The translations under genes were made by a program, and so were the position numbers. Of a stretch of 64,000 nucleotides of DNA, positions 17,341 through 27,298 are shown in pieces. How positions within the stretch are numbered: position 1 is the stretch's first letter; each line of letters starts with the position of its first letter. This DNA is from Bacteroidota bacterium (GTDB lineage Bacteria > Bacteroidota > Bacteroidia > Flavobacteriales > Flavobacteriaceae), in NCBI GenBank assembly GCA_023387965.1, contig JAEWHE010000015.1, positions 62,001-126,000 on the forward strand. The letters are read 5' to 3'. The notes beneath the pieces are model-generated. The model saw nothing but the letters and a program-made list of their open reading frames with translations, made no database searches and was not told where the DNA came from.

Positions 17341-18366
17341 CTACAACGTTGGCGTAGATTCTCTCACTACGAGATGTGTTTCGATTACCTCTGTTTTGTA
17401 ATGTTCGTCATCTTCCTGCTCAGCTTCTAAACGGTCGATTAACATTTTGGCCGCTTTTCCACCCATTTTAATTCCGTTTTGGGAAACCGTAGTAATGCTT
17501 GGCGAAGAATATTTTGAGATAATTCCGTCAGTAAAACCAATGATTGAAATGTCTTCCGGAACTTTCATGTTAGTTTTTTTAGCGGCTTTAATTGCGGTTA
17601 CCGCAAAAAGTTCGTTTACCGCAAAAATAGCATCTAGTTCTTTATTTGAAACCAATTCTTCTATTTGGAATTCACAATTGTCGATGTCTTCAATTTTGAT
17701 AATTAATTCCGGATTGATTTCTATATTGTTGGTTTTTAATGCTTTAATGTAGCCGTCGGTTCTTAATTTTCCAACGCTAACATAATCGACTGTTGTGATT
17801 AAGGCAATTTTTTTAAAACCATTATCTATCAACGATTGAACGGCTTCGTAAGCGGCAAGATTGTCGTCGATGATAACTTTATCGCACAAAATATCATTGG
17901 TCACACGATCGAACATCACCACTGGCATTCCTTGATTAATGACTTCGGTAATGTGGTGAAAATCTTTTTTGTGCTGGGTTTCTTTTGAAAGCGACATGAT
18001 GAAACCGTCGATGCTTCCATTGGCCAACATTTCCATGTTGATTACCTCTTTGTCAAAAGATTCGTCGGACAAAGTTACAATTACGTTATAGCCGTTTTCA
18101 TTGGCAACATGCTCAATTCCGCTGATAACCGTCGCGAAAAAATGGTGCACGATTTCAGGGATGATAATGCCGATTGTTTTGGTTTTTTTGTTTTTTAAAC
18201 TTAACGCAATCAGGTTTGGTTTATAATTGTATAATTTGGCGAAAGCCTGAACTTTTAAACGGGTATCTTCGCTAATTTCAGGGCTGTCTCGAAGTGATTT
18301 TGAAACAGTTGAAATGGACACATCTAATTCTTTTGCAATTTGCTTGAGGGTAACTTTTCGACGCAT
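17341..18366 (-). CDS. LacI family transcriptional regulator of starch/maltose use
   Basis: A 341-residue LacI-type regulator. The helix-turn-helix is VTLKQIAKELDVSISTVSKS at the N-terminus, followed by the hinge helix NLIALSLKNKKTKTIGIIIP and a periplasmic-binding-protein-like effector domain. The open frame extends upstream to 18519, but starting at MRRKVTLK (18366) gives the canonical LacI N-terminus and frees the divergent control region. It lies between the minus-strand maltose operon and susCDE, so it probably controls one or both in response to maltose or a related sugar. Two AAACGTTT sites lie upstream. Whether it represses or activates is unknown. Confidence 0.93.
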   Translation of the reverse strand: MRRKVTLKQIAKELDVSISTVSKSLRDSPEISEDTRLKVQAFAKLYNYKPNLIALSLKNKKTKTIGIIIPEIVHHFFATVISGIEHVANENGYNVIVTLSDESFDKEVINMEMLANGSIDGFIMSLSKETQHKKDFHHITEVINQGMPVVMFDRVTNDILCDKVIIDDNLAAYEAVQSLIDNGFKKIALITTVDYVSVGKLRTDGYIKALKTNNIEINPELIIKIEDIDNCEFQIEELVSNKELDAIFAVNELFAVTAIKAAKKTNMKVPEDISIIGFTDGIISKYSSPSITTVSQNGIKMGGKAAKMLIDRLEAEQEDDEHYKTEVIETHLVVRESTPTL

Positions 18367-18472
18367 GGGTTTTGTTGTCAAGTAATTATTTGTGAATAAA
18401 GATAATCTTATTTTTTTGGAATGTAGATTTTTAACGGAAATTTCAATCGTATTCGTAAAGTTTTCAACACGC

Positions 18473-18508
18473 AAACGTTTTCGGTAGGTAGTTTCACGAA
18501 AACGTTTT
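18473..18508. promoter_or_regulatory. Paired LacI-type operators in the lacI-susC intergenic region
   Basis: AAACGTTTTCG (18473-18483) and CGAAAACGTTT (18497-18507) form an exact inverted pair, and each holds a small CG-centred palindrome of the kind LacI-family proteins bind. Their centres are 27 bp apart. They lie about 110 bases upstream of both lacI and susC starts. Confidence 0.65.
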
Positions 18509-18541
18509 TGTGGATTCATTTATTTACATAATTTTAATATC

Positions 18542-18558
18542 CGAAGTAAAAATTTAAG
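18542..18558. repeat. 17-bp direct repeat, copy in the susC leader
   Basis: Identical to 17202-17218 (CGAAGTAAAAATTTAAG). It lies 36 bases ahead of the susC ATG. No textbook TAnnTTTG box was found for susC. Confidence 0.6.
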
Positions 18559-18593
18559 GTAAACACATTCAATTTTTAACCTAAACAAAATGT

Positions 18594-21563
18594 ATGAAAA
18601 CAATTTCTAAAAAGTTGTTGCTTTTACTAGTACTGTTTCCGTTAAGCATGTTGGCCCAAAGCACTGTTACAGGTAATGTAACTGATGCAAATTCAGGGCT
18701 TTCGCTTCCGGGAGTTAGTATTACGATTCAAGGCGGAATCGGTGGTTCAACCACAGATTTCGACGGAAATTTCTCGCTTTCTGGTGTAAAACCGGGAGAT
18801 GTCATCGTATTCTCTTTTTTGGGATACCAAAATGCTACCGTTAATTATGGTGGACAATCAACTTTAGCCGTAACCATGAGCGAAGATGCTTCTCAATTAG
18901 AGGAAGTTGTCGTGATTGGATATGGTAGTGTTCGTAAAAAAGACGCTACAGGTTCTGTTGAAGTGGTAACGGCGGAAAAATTTAACCGTGGAAACAATGT
19001 TACTGCAGAAAACCTATTAAATGGTAGAGTTGCTGGGCTTTCGATTAATACCGGTGGAGCTCCTGGATCTGGTTCAACAATCAGAATTCGTGGTGGTTCG
19101 TCGTTAAGTGCAAGTAACGATCCATTAATTGTAATCGATGGTTTACCTGTAGATAACGCAAATTCTGGAGGTTCAACCAGTATTTTAGCTTCGATTAACC
19201 CAAATGATATTGAATCTTTTTCAATCTTGAAAGACGCTTCTGCAACTGCAATTTACGGTTCAAGAGCATCAAACGGAGTAATCATCATTACTACTAAAAA
19301 AGGTGGACGTGCCGGATTACAAGTTTCTTTCAACTCTTTAACTACGTTAAATACTTTAGATAGAAAAATTGATGTATTATCGGCAGACGAATTTAGAGGC
19401 GTTGTGAATCAATATGGAACATCAACGCAAATAGGTTTGTTAGGAACTGCAAACACGGATTGGCAAGATGAAATCTTCGCTAACTCATTTTCGGTTGATA
19501 ACAATTTAAGTGTTAGAGGAAATTTATTCAACGCAATTCCGTCAAGATTATCAGTTGGTTACACTGAAGTTCCGGGATTGTTAAGAACAGGGAAATTTGA
19601 AAGAACAACAGCTTCATTAGCGTTGAACCCTTCACTTTTTGACAATCATTTAAAAATTAGCGTTAATGCAAATATTTCTTGGCAAAATAACCGTTTTGCA
19701 GATGAAGGTGCTATTGGAAACGCTATTAGATTTGACCCAACACAATCAGTTTACGACCCATCTTCAATTTTGGGAGGATACTTCGAGTGGTTTGAACCAG
19801 ATGGAGATCGTGTAGCGGTTGGAGCTCAATTTAATCCAGTTTCTTTATTGGAACAACGAAGAAATATTACTAATAACCGAAGAATTTATGGAAATGTTCA
19901 ATTGGACTATAAATTACATTTCTTTGAAGATTTAAGAGCTGTTGTAAACGTAGGTTTAGACAAGCAAGATGGTAGCGGACATAATGTTTTGGCGCCATTT
20001 AGTCCGGCGGGAGCACAATCCGGAAATATTAGTGCAGGAAATTACGTAAACTACGGAGCAGATAATTATTTTTGGGATGATCGTCAAAATCAATTGTTAG
20101 ACGCATATTTAGTTTACAACAAAGAAATTGGTAAATTGAATATTGAGGCAACTGCGGGATATTCTTACCAACATTTCGAAGCAGAACAATATAATAGTGG
20201 AAACGTTTTGAGTCCAACTTGGGATCCAATAGCTACTCCAGATGTTAATACAGAACCGGATATCAACCTTCAATCGTATTTTGGTCGATTAAATTTAGGG
20301 TTTGATAACAAATATTTATTCACCTTAAATTATAGAAGAGACGGAACTTCACGTTTCGCACCAGATGTTCGATGGGGAGATTTTTACGGAGCGGCATTCG
20401 CTTGGAAAATTTCTGAAGAAGCATTTTTGGCAGACTCTAGGTTCCTTTCTGATTTAAAGATACGTTTAGGATATGGTGTAACTGGACAACAAGATATTTC
20501 TGCAAGAATGGCTTACATTCCGAGATATTCTACATCAACAAGTCCGCAAGCACAATATCAATTTGGTGACACTTTTGTAACTTTCGGACGTCCGTTAGGG
20601 TACAATACCGGCTTAAAATGGGAAGAAACTGTTACTTATAATGCTGGTATCGATTTCGGATTTTTTGATGATCGTTTAACGGGAGCCGTAGAATATTTCT
20701 ACAAAGATTCTAGAGACTTACTTGCATTCGTAGCCTATCCAGACGGTGCAAACTTAAGTAACGAAGGATTTACTAACTTAGGAAGTTTTACTTCTCAAGG
20801 ACTTGAGTTTAGCGTTGCATACGACATTTTTAAATCAGAAGACTTTACTTGGAACGCTAACTTCAATATGTTTTATAACAAAAGAAGAGTAGAAGAATTA
20901 GCCAATGGCGAATCTACTCTTACTGGAGACATCGACGGTGGTGGAGGTAACAGAATCCAAGTTCACACGGAAGGTTTTGCTCCAAATGCATTTTATGTTT
21001 ATGAGCAAGTTTATGATGACGCAGGTCGTCCAGTTGAAGGCGTTTATGTAGATAGAAACCAAGATGGTGTAATTAATTCAAATGATTTGTACCGTTATAA
21101 AAAGCCAAATGCAGATTATACTTTTGGTTTCATGAACAATATGTACTACAAAAATTGGGATTTATCGTTTGCAATGCGTGCAAGTTTAGGAAACTACGCT
21201 TATAATAACGTGACTTCAACTAACGGTTATTTACTTTCTGGAGTACGTTATCCAGATGTAATCAGTAATCTTGGAACAGATTTCTACAACACTGGTTTCT
21301 TGGCAGAAGGAAATAATTATTATTCAGATTATTACGTGCAAAACGCATCATGGTTGAAAATGGATAACATTACCATTGGATACACGATTAAAGATCCAGT
21401 AAGAAACGAAAAATCTAGACTTAGAATCTATGGAGCTGTTCAAAACGTATTTACGATTACAGATTATGACGGTTTAGACCCGGAAGTTCAAAATGGAGGG
21501 ATTGACAAAGCAGTTTATCCAAGAGCAAGAATGTTCATGTTAGGTGTGAATCTAGACTTCTAA
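18594..21563 (+). CDS. susC: SusC/RagA family TonB-linked outer membrane transporter
   Basis: A 989-residue protein. It has a signal peptide ending near SMLAQ, a carboxypeptidase-regulatory-like domain (residues about 22-95, with TVTGNVTDANSGLSLPGVS), the SusC signature EEVVVIGYGSVRKKDATGSV, a plug domain with IRIRGGSSLS and ASATAIYGSRASNGVIIITT, and a TonB-dependent beta barrel ending in LGVNLDF with C-terminal Phe. SusC imports maltooligosaccharides across the outer membrane with its SusD lid. susD starts five bases after its stop. Position beside susD, susE, amylase genes and a LacI regulator points to starch or maltodextrin as substrate. Confidence 0.96.
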   Translation: MKTISKKLLLLLVLFPLSMLAQSTVTGNVTDANSGLSLPGVSITIQGGIGGSTTDFDGNFSLSGVKPGDVIVFSFLGYQNATVNYGGQSTLAVTMSEDASQLEEVVVIGYGSVRKKDATGSVEVVTAEKFNRGNNVTAENLLNGRVAGLSINTGGAPGSGSTIRIRGGSSLSASNDPLIVIDGLPVDNANSGGSTSILASINPNDIESFSILKDASATAIYGSRASNGVIIITTKKGGRAGLQVSFNSLTTLNTLDRKIDVLSADEFRGVVNQYGTSTQIGLLGTANTDWQDEIFANSFSVDNNLSVRGNLFNAIPSRLSVGYTEVPGLLRTGKFERTTASLALNPSLFDNHLKISVNANISWQNNRFADEGAIGNAIRFDPTQSVYDPSSILGGYFEWFEPDGDRVAVGAQFNPVSLLEQRRNITNNRRIYGNVQLDYKLHFFEDLRAVVNVGLDKQDGSGHNVLAPFSPAGAQSGNISAGNYVNYGADNYFWDDRQNQLLDAYLVYNKEIGKLNIEATAGYSYQHFEAEQYNSGNVLSPTWDPIATPDVNTEPDINLQSYFGRLNLGFDNKYLFTLNYRRDGTSRFAPDVRWGDFYGAAFAWKISEEAFLADSRFLSDLKIRLGYGVTGQQDISARMAYIPRYSTSTSPQAQYQFGDTFVTFGRPLGYNTGLKWEETVTYNAGIDFGFFDDRLTGAVEYFYKDSRDLLAFVAYPDGANLSNEGFTNLGSFTSQGLEFSVAYDIFKSEDFTWNANFNMFYNKRRVEELANGESTLTGDIDGGGGNRIQVHTEGFAPNAFYVYEQVYDDAGRPVEGVYVDRNQDGVINSNDLYRYKKPNADYTFGFMNNMYYKNWDLSFAMRASLGNYAYNNVTSTNGYLLSGVRYPDVISNLGTDFYNTGFLAEGNNYYSDYYVQNASWLKMDNITIGYTIKDPVRNEKSRLRIYGAVQNVFTITDYDGLDPEVQNGGIDKAVYPRARMFMLGVNLDF

Positions 21564-21568
21564 AAAAA

Positions 21569-23164
21569 ATGAAAATGAAAAAAACAATCGATTTATTAGG
21601 AAAAAAAGTAATCCTGCTGTTCATGCTCATGGCAGTTGGTATTTCTTGTACAGATGATTTGAACGTGCTGCCAGAAGATGACGACGAGTTTACATCTGAA
21701 AAATATTACGAAGATCCGCAAGCATACCGCATGTTTTTGGCAAAATTATATGCAGGTTTAGCAAGAGCAGGAACTGGAGAAGGTGATGGAGGTGAAGATA
21801 TTGGAGGAATCCGAAATGATTTCAGTGTTTATATGAGATCATATTTCACCATGCAACAGTTACCAACAGACGAAGCCATTATCGCTTGGGCTGACGGAAA
21901 TTTACCATCGATGAACAACCACACTTGGGCTGGTAACAACGAGTTTATCTACGTGATGTTTTCAAGATCTTTGTACCAAATTAGTTTGGCAAATGAATTT
22001 TTAAGACAATCAACGCCTGAGTTGGTAGCAAGCCGTCCGGTTGCACCAGAAATCGCTGCTGATATGACTTCTTACCGTGCAGAAGCAAGATTTTTGAGAG
22101 CACTTTCTTTATGGCATGCTATGGATATGTTTGGAAATGTGCCTATTTTAACCGAGAATGATCCTGTAGGTTTTTATTATCCACAACAACGCAGCAGAGA
22201 AGAGGTTTTCAACTTTTTGGTTGAAGAATTACAAGCGATCGATGCTGATTTAAAAGCTTCTCAACAAAACGAGTACGGACGTGTGGATAAAGTGGCAGCC
22301 AGAATGTTATTGGCAAAACTGTATCTAAATGCTCCAGTTTACATCAGCCAAAATAAAGATATCGAGGCTTCACAAGCTTTGGCAGACGTTTTAAACTCAA
22401 CTTACACCATTGCTGATGTGCCTTACAGCTATTTGTTCATGGGAGATAATGATACTAATGGTGCTCAAAACGAATTTATTTTCCCAATCCGTTTCGATGG
22501 TCTTTATACTACAAGCGGAATCACTAATTATTTAGTTCACGCATCTATCTTAAGTAGCATGAATGCAAGTGATTTCGGAGTAAATGGTGGATGGAAAGGT
22601 TTAAGAGTTCGAAGAGAATTTGTAAACAAATTTACTACGAATGACGATCGCGCCATGTTCCATACAACCGGACAAACTTTGGACATCGCTTCAATTGCTG
22701 ATGAAACACAAGGTTATGGTTTTACAAAATGGACAAACCTTCGATCTAATGGTGAACCGTTTAACGATCCAACCGGAAACTACGTAGATACAGATTTTCC
22801 AATGTTTCGTTTAGCAGATGCATATTTAATGTATGCAGAATTGGCTACAAAAGGTCAAGGTTCTCCTGGTCAGGCGGTAACTTACATTAACGAACTTCGT
22901 ATGCGTGCTAACGCGCCAACAATTTCACAATCTCAATTAAGTCCGGATTTTGTTTTAGACGAAAGATCTCGTGAACTTTCTTGGGAATGTCACCGTCGTC
23001 AGGATTTGATCCGTTTCGGGAAATTTACAGGTGGATCATATTTGTGGCAGTTTAAAGGAAATTCCGTTAACGGTGCTCCAATCGCAGACCATTTAAAAGT
23101 ATTCCCAATTCCAGATAGAGCAAGAACCTCTAATCCAACTTTACAACAAAATACAGGTTATTAA
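21569..23164 (+). CDS. susD: RagB/SusD family nutrient-binding lipoprotein
   Basis: A 531-residue outer membrane lipoprotein with signal peptide and lipobox VGISC (Cys about 27). The SusD features are visible: an N-terminal EDDDEFTSEKYYEDPQAYR region, the TPR-like YRAEARFLRALSLWHAMDMFGNVP, DKVAARMLLAKLYLNA, and the C-terminal LDERSRELSWECHRRQDLIRFGKF. It caps the SusC barrel and binds glucan. An alternative start MKKTIDLL lies two codons downstream. It is followed by susE after 11 bases. Confidence 0.96.
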   Translation: MKMKKTIDLLGKKVILLFMLMAVGISCTDDLNVLPEDDDEFTSEKYYEDPQAYRMFLAKLYAGLARAGTGEGDGGEDIGGIRNDFSVYMRSYFTMQQLPTDEAIIAWADGNLPSMNNHTWAGNNEFIYVMFSRSLYQISLANEFLRQSTPELVASRPVAPEIAADMTSYRAEARFLRALSLWHAMDMFGNVPILTENDPVGFYYPQQRSREEVFNFLVEELQAIDADLKASQQNEYGRVDKVAARMLLAKLYLNAPVYISQNKDIEASQALADVLNSTYTIADVPYSYLFMGDNDTNGAQNEFIFPIRFDGLYTTSGITNYLVHASILSSMNASDFGVNGGWKGLRVRREFVNKFTTNDDRAMFHTTGQTLDIASIADETQGYGFTKWTNLRSNGEPFNDPTGNYVDTDFPMFRLADAYLMYAELATKGQGSPGQAVTYINELRMRANAPTISQSQLSPDFVLDERSRELSWECHRRQDLIRFGKFTGGSYLWQFKGNSVNGAPIADHLKVFPIPDRARTSNPTLQQNTGY

Positions 23165-23175
23165 TATTAATAAAA

Positions 23176-24282
23176 TTGAAAATGAAAAATATAACTAAAT
23201 CAATTATTGCACTATTTACGGTTTTTGCCGTAGCGTGTTCTTCAGACGATGTAGAAGATAGACCGGTAATCACGCCAGTTGATGCTCCTGTATTATTGGC
23301 TCCAGATAATGGAAGTTCTTATGTTTTAGCAATTGAGAACGCGGCTCAACAAGCTGAAAGATTTGTATGGTCTGCAGCAAATTTTGATCAAGATGTAGCC
23401 ATTACTTATGAAGTACAAATTGACTCAACGGGTCATGATTTCGACAATCCAGCTTCGTTAGGTTCATCGGTTGGAGGTTCTCAACTTTCTGTTTCAGTTG
23501 AAACATTGAATAATGCAGTAAGTTCTGTTGGAGGTGTAGCTTTCGAAGAAGGAACTTTTGATGTTCGGGTTAAAGCGAGTGTTAACGGTACTTTCGAAGC
23601 AATGTATAGCAACGTGATGACAATTTCTGTAACGCCTTACGTTGCATTAAACCCAGAATTATTTGTAGTTGGAGCTGTTCAAGGTGCTTACGGTTTGAAC
23701 GAATGGGATAACACTACGGCTATGCCAATGCGTTATGTAGGCAACGGAACAACTAAAGTTTTCGAAGCTTACATCAAAGTAAACGCTGGCCAAGGATTTA
23801 AATTTATCGGAGAGCAAGGAACTTGGGACAATGGTAACTTCGGTACAATTGGTGGAGTTCAAGACGGCAACTTAGAAAATGGTGGAGGTTCTGGCGATGT
23901 TAAAGTTGCAGAAGTTGATGGTCCAGGTCTTTATTATGTTAGAGTTGATATTGATGCCTTAACTTATGAAGCAGTTAAAATGAATTGGGGAATCATTGGA
24001 GACTCTACTCCTGCAGGTTGGGGTGACGAAACGGCAATGACTTACGATTTCGGAACAAATACTTACACTTACACCGGAACTTTGACGAATGGCGAATTAA
24101 AACTAAGAGCCAAAAACGTGAGCCAAGCAATTTACAATGAAGATTGGAAATTTGCTATCGGGAATAGCGCAGAAAAATTTGCTTACGATACAGGTGCACC
24201 AAACTTTGCTATCACGGCAGGTTCATACACCATCACATTAAGCATTGATTTTGATGGTACTGCAACGCTAACCGGACTATAA
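23176..24282 (+). CDS. susE: SusE/SusF-type outer membrane starch-binding lipoprotein
   Basis: A 368-residue lipoprotein with lipobox VFAVACS. It opens with an Ig-like SusE N-terminal domain (residues about 30-155, with APVLLAPDNGSSYVL) and follows with two tandem beta-sandwich modules (LFVVGAVQGAYGLNEWD near residue 160 and WGIIGDSTPAGWGDETAM near residue 270), the Trp-containing starch-binding repeats seen in SusE and SusF. It has no catalytic function and holds starch at the cell surface. It ends the susCDE run, and a strong terminator follows. Confidence 0.92.
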   Translation: MKMKNITKSIIALFTVFAVACSSDDVEDRPVITPVDAPVLLAPDNGSSYVLAIENAAQQAERFVWSAANFDQDVAITYEVQIDSTGHDFDNPASLGSSVGGSQLSVSVETLNNAVSSVGGVAFEEGTFDVRVKASVNGTFEAMYSNVMTISVTPYVALNPELFVVGAVQGAYGLNEWDNTTAMPMRYVGNGTTKVFEAYIKVNAGQGFKFIGEQGTWDNGNFGTIGGVQDGNLENGGGSGDVKVAEVDGPGLYYVRVDIDALTYEAVKMNWGIIGDSTPAGWGDETAMTYDFGTNTYTYTGTLTNGELKLRAKNVSQAIYNEDWKFAIGNSAEKFAYDTGAPNFAITAGSYTITLSIDFDGTATLTGL

Positions 24283-24292
24283 AAATTAACTC

Positions 24293-24324
24293 AAAAAGGG
24301 CTGAACAAAATTCAGCCCTTTTTT
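24293..24324 (+). terminator. Terminator after susE
   Basis: A strong stem with GGGCTGAA and TTCAGCCC arms (24293-24305 with 24311-24324) ends in six T, directly after the susE stop. The amylase 14 bases on must be reached by read-through or a promoter inside this gap. Confidence 0.88.
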
Positions 24325-24337
24325 CACTTTATTTCAA

Positions 24338-27241
24338 ATGAAAAAAATTACACTTTTATTTCTTTTGATTTCTTCTTTTGCTTTTGCGCAACAGCAAACG
24401 GTTACTTATAACGTTTCGCCGGCAACTTTTGAAGAAAATCAATCGATTACAATCACAGTTAACGGAAGCAGCATTAACGAATCCACGTGGGCTGTTACCG
24501 GGAACGCTTTGTATCTTTGGGCTTGGTCTTTCGATCAAAATTATTTAAACAACCAAGATTGTCCTACTAATGGAACTTGGACAAGCTCTAACGAAGCCAA
24601 TCGCTTGACTTACAATGCTGGAACTGATACTTACAGCATCACTTTTGTTCCAACTACTTTTTTTGCCCGAACAAATATCGGACGAATCGGATTTTTGATA
24701 AAAGCTAAAAACGGAACGGGAGATAAAAAGTCTCAAGATATTTTGGTAAACGTGGGGACTTTTCAGGTAAACTTAACGGCTCCTGCACAAAATTCTACTA
24801 CCATTATTCCTTCTGGAGGAAACTTAAATGTTACTGCTACAAATACTGGTGGCAATGCCGCTTATGTTTTAAAAGCAAACGGAACTGCGATTAACTCGGT
24901 GGCTTCTGCTACTAGTTTTTCATATAACCACACCGGAATTACCTCTAATCAAAATTATGTTTTAGAAGTAACACAAGGTACTACAACCATCACGAGAAAT
25001 TTTGCAGTTGTGGTAAATGCCGGTGCTACCGCCGAAGCAATGCCTGCTGGATTACAAGATGGTGTCAATTACAATCCGTCAGATCCTACTAGAGCAACTT
25101 TGGTTCTAAACGCTCCTTTCAAAGATTTTGTTTACGTAGCCGGAACTTTCAACGGTTATTCTCCATCAACAAATCATTTGATGAAAAAAGATCCTGCATC
25201 TGGAAAATTTTGGTTGGAATTAACTGGTTTAGTTTCAGGAACTTCATATTCTTACCAATATTGGGTAGGAGATCAAACCAATCGTCCGGCTAATTCACCA
25301 GCTTTGGTAAAAACCGCGGATCCGTTTTCTACATTGGTTTTAAGTCAGTATGACGATCCGGAAATTGCTGCTTTAGGCGTTTATCCTAATCTTCCAGATT
25401 TCCCAGCGGGTCAAGAACGTGAAGTTTCGGTATTGCAAACTGGTCCAAATGCTTTTTATCAGTACAATTGGAGTAGCGCAACTACAAATTTTGTGAAACC
25501 AAACAAAAAGGATTTGGTAATATATGAAGTATTGGTTCGTGATTTTGATGCTTCAAGGACTTACCAAGATTTGATCAATAAAATTGATTATTTCAAAAAT
25601 TTGAATATCAATGCCATCCAATTGATGCCGGTAATGGAATTTGAAGGAAATGAGTCTTGGGGTTACAATACTGCGTTTCACATGGCTTTGGATAAAAGAT
25701 ATGGAACCGAAGCAAAGCTAAAAGAATTTATTGATTTGTGTCACCAAAACGGAATTGCAGTAATTTTAGATATTGCATTAAACCACGTTTATGGTCGTTC
25801 GCCTTTAGAAAGAATGTGGATGACCGATACCAATAACGATGGTTGGGCTGACGGAATTACATCCGAAAATCCTTACTGTAATGCTAACGGAATGCACTCT
25901 TACAATGTAGGTCGTGATTTGAATCATTTCCGTGAACCGGAAAATTTGACCGTTTATTATGTACAAAGGGTAATCCAACATTGGATGAATGACTTCAAAA
26001 TTGATGGTTTCCGTTGGGATTTAACCAAAGGTTTTACACAAAATTGTCCTTACACCGGAAGTGGTTCTGCTCAAGACGCTTGTACGAACGCTTACCAAGC
26101 GGATCGTGTTGCGAAACTGAAATATTATGCAGATTTACAATGGGCAATCGATCCTAATTTCTACGTAATTTTCGAACATTTAGGAACTGGTGGTTCTTAT
26201 GATGAAGAAGTAGAATGGGCAAATTACCGCAAAACGGGTGACGCTGACGGAATTTCTAAAGGAATCATGCAATGGCGAAAAATGACCGATGAATACGCTA
26301 ATTTCTTAAAAGGAAATGGTACTAATTTAACTCGCGTTGCCGATGCAACTGGACTTTTTATCGGTTATGCCGAAAGCCATGATGAAGAAAGAGTAATGTA
26401 TAAAGCTGTAACCGAAGCCGGACAAACTCAAAATAATTTGGCGAAAGCCTTAGCCAGAATGCCAGCTTTAGGAGCGCTTCATTTGTTAGTTCCTGGTCCT
26501 AAAATGATGTATCACTTTGGTTCGTTAGGATTTGACGATTCAATTTTTACTTGTAACAATGGAACTGTAAATACGCCAAGCGATGCTACAAGTGGTGACT
26601 GTAAATTAGATACAAAACCACAACCTCAATGGTCTGAAAACTGGATGGAAGATCCTGCCAGAAGAAAAATCTATGACGAATGGGCTAAAATGATCAAACT
26701 AAGAATCACGGAACCGCTTTTCGAAAATGGTCAGCATTTCTGGAATTTTGGAACACAAGGAAGACCAAGACTTGATGTTAGAACCAGTTTAACACCTACA
26801 ACAGATTTGTCTTACGTAATTGTTTTAACCAATTCTACTAACAATACGGCATTTACGCCAGGAGGTTTTCCTTACACAGGAACTTGGTACAACATGATTA
26901 CAGGAGATTCTTTCCAAGTAACCAATGTCAACCAAAATATTACAATTGAAGCCGACGGTTATAGAGTGTTTGGAAACAAAGCGCCAAATCTTTCAAATCC
27001 AACTTTTGAAATTGAAAAATTAACTTTGTATCCAAATCCTTCAAAAGGAATTTTTAATCTCAATAGCAATGCTACTCACGTTTCGGTGTATTCAATTACC
27101 GGACAATTGGTGAAAGATTTCGCTGGCAATTTTGATGCAAGCCATCAATTTAACATCGAAAACTTAAATCCGGGAATGTACATTGTAAAAGTAAAAACAG
27201 AAAATAATGCCGAATCAACTTTAAAATTGATGAAGCAATAA
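24338..27241 (+). CDS. Secreted multidomain GH13 alpha-amylase with T9SS sorting domain
   Basis: A 967-residue protein. It has a signal peptide ending near SFAFAQ, two N-terminal beta-sandwich modules (residues about 20-230), a CBM48-like module (VYVAGTFNGYSPSTNH near residue 270), a GH13 barrel and a C-terminal T9SS domain (LTLYPNPSKGIFNLNS, then GMYIVKVKTENN). Catalytic residues are in GFRWDLTKGF (Asp 561), VIFEHLG (Glu 613) and YAESHDEERVM (Asp 682). It is exported to the cell surface by the type IX system and starts starch breakdown outside the cell. It follows susE after a terminator. Confidence 0.95.
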   Translation: MKKITLLFLLISSFAFAQQQTVTYNVSPATFEENQSITITVNGSSINESTWAVTGNALYLWAWSFDQNYLNNQDCPTNGTWTSSNEANRLTYNAGTDTYSITFVPTTFFARTNIGRIGFLIKAKNGTGDKKSQDILVNVGTFQVNLTAPAQNSTTIIPSGGNLNVTATNTGGNAAYVLKANGTAINSVASATSFSYNHTGITSNQNYVLEVTQGTTTITRNFAVVVNAGATAEAMPAGLQDGVNYNPSDPTRATLVLNAPFKDFVYVAGTFNGYSPSTNHLMKKDPASGKFWLELTGLVSGTSYSYQYWVGDQTNRPANSPALVKTADPFSTLVLSQYDDPEIAALGVYPNLPDFPAGQEREVSVLQTGPNAFYQYNWSSATTNFVKPNKKDLVIYEVLVRDFDASRTYQDLINKIDYFKNLNINAIQLMPVMEFEGNESWGYNTAFHMALDKRYGTEAKLKEFIDLCHQNGIAVILDIALNHVYGRSPLERMWMTDTNNDGWADGITSENPYCNANGMHSYNVGRDLNHFREPENLTVYYVQRVIQHWMNDFKIDGFRWDLTKGFTQNCPYTGSGSAQDACTNAYQADRVAKLKYYADLQWAIDPNFYVIFEHLGTGGSYDEEVEWANYRKTGDADGISKGIMQWRKMTDEYANFLKGNGTNLTRVADATGLFIGYAESHDEERVMYKAVTEAGQTQNNLAKALARMPALGALHLLVPGPKMMYHFGSLGFDDSIFTCNNGTVNTPSDATSGDCKLDTKPQPQWSENWMEDPARRKIYDEWAKMIKLRITEPLFENGQHFWNFGTQGRPRLDVRTSLTPTTDLSYVIVLTNSTNNTAFTPGGFPYTGTWYNMITGDSFQVTNVNQNITIEADGYRVFGNKAPNLSNPTFEIEKLTLYPNPSKGIFNLNSNATHVSVYSITGQLVKDFAGNFDASHQFNIENLNPGMYIVKVKTENNAESTLKLMKQ

Positions 27242-27266
27242 TTGTTTGGGTTAGTTTAAGAAAAAG

Positions 27267-27298
27267 AAGCCTTCTCGTATTTCGAGAGGGCTTTTTTT
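27267..27298. terminator. Bidirectional terminator after the amylase gene
   Basis: AAGCCTTCTCG pairs with CGAGAGGGCTT (27267-27277 with 27283-27293) and is followed by seven T. It separates the convergent amylase gene and the AsmA-like gene. Confidence 0.88.

Noticed and set aside
18367..18519. Longer N-terminus for the LacI regulator
   Set aside because: It would put about 50 odd basic residues before the helix-turn-helix and cover the operator pair.
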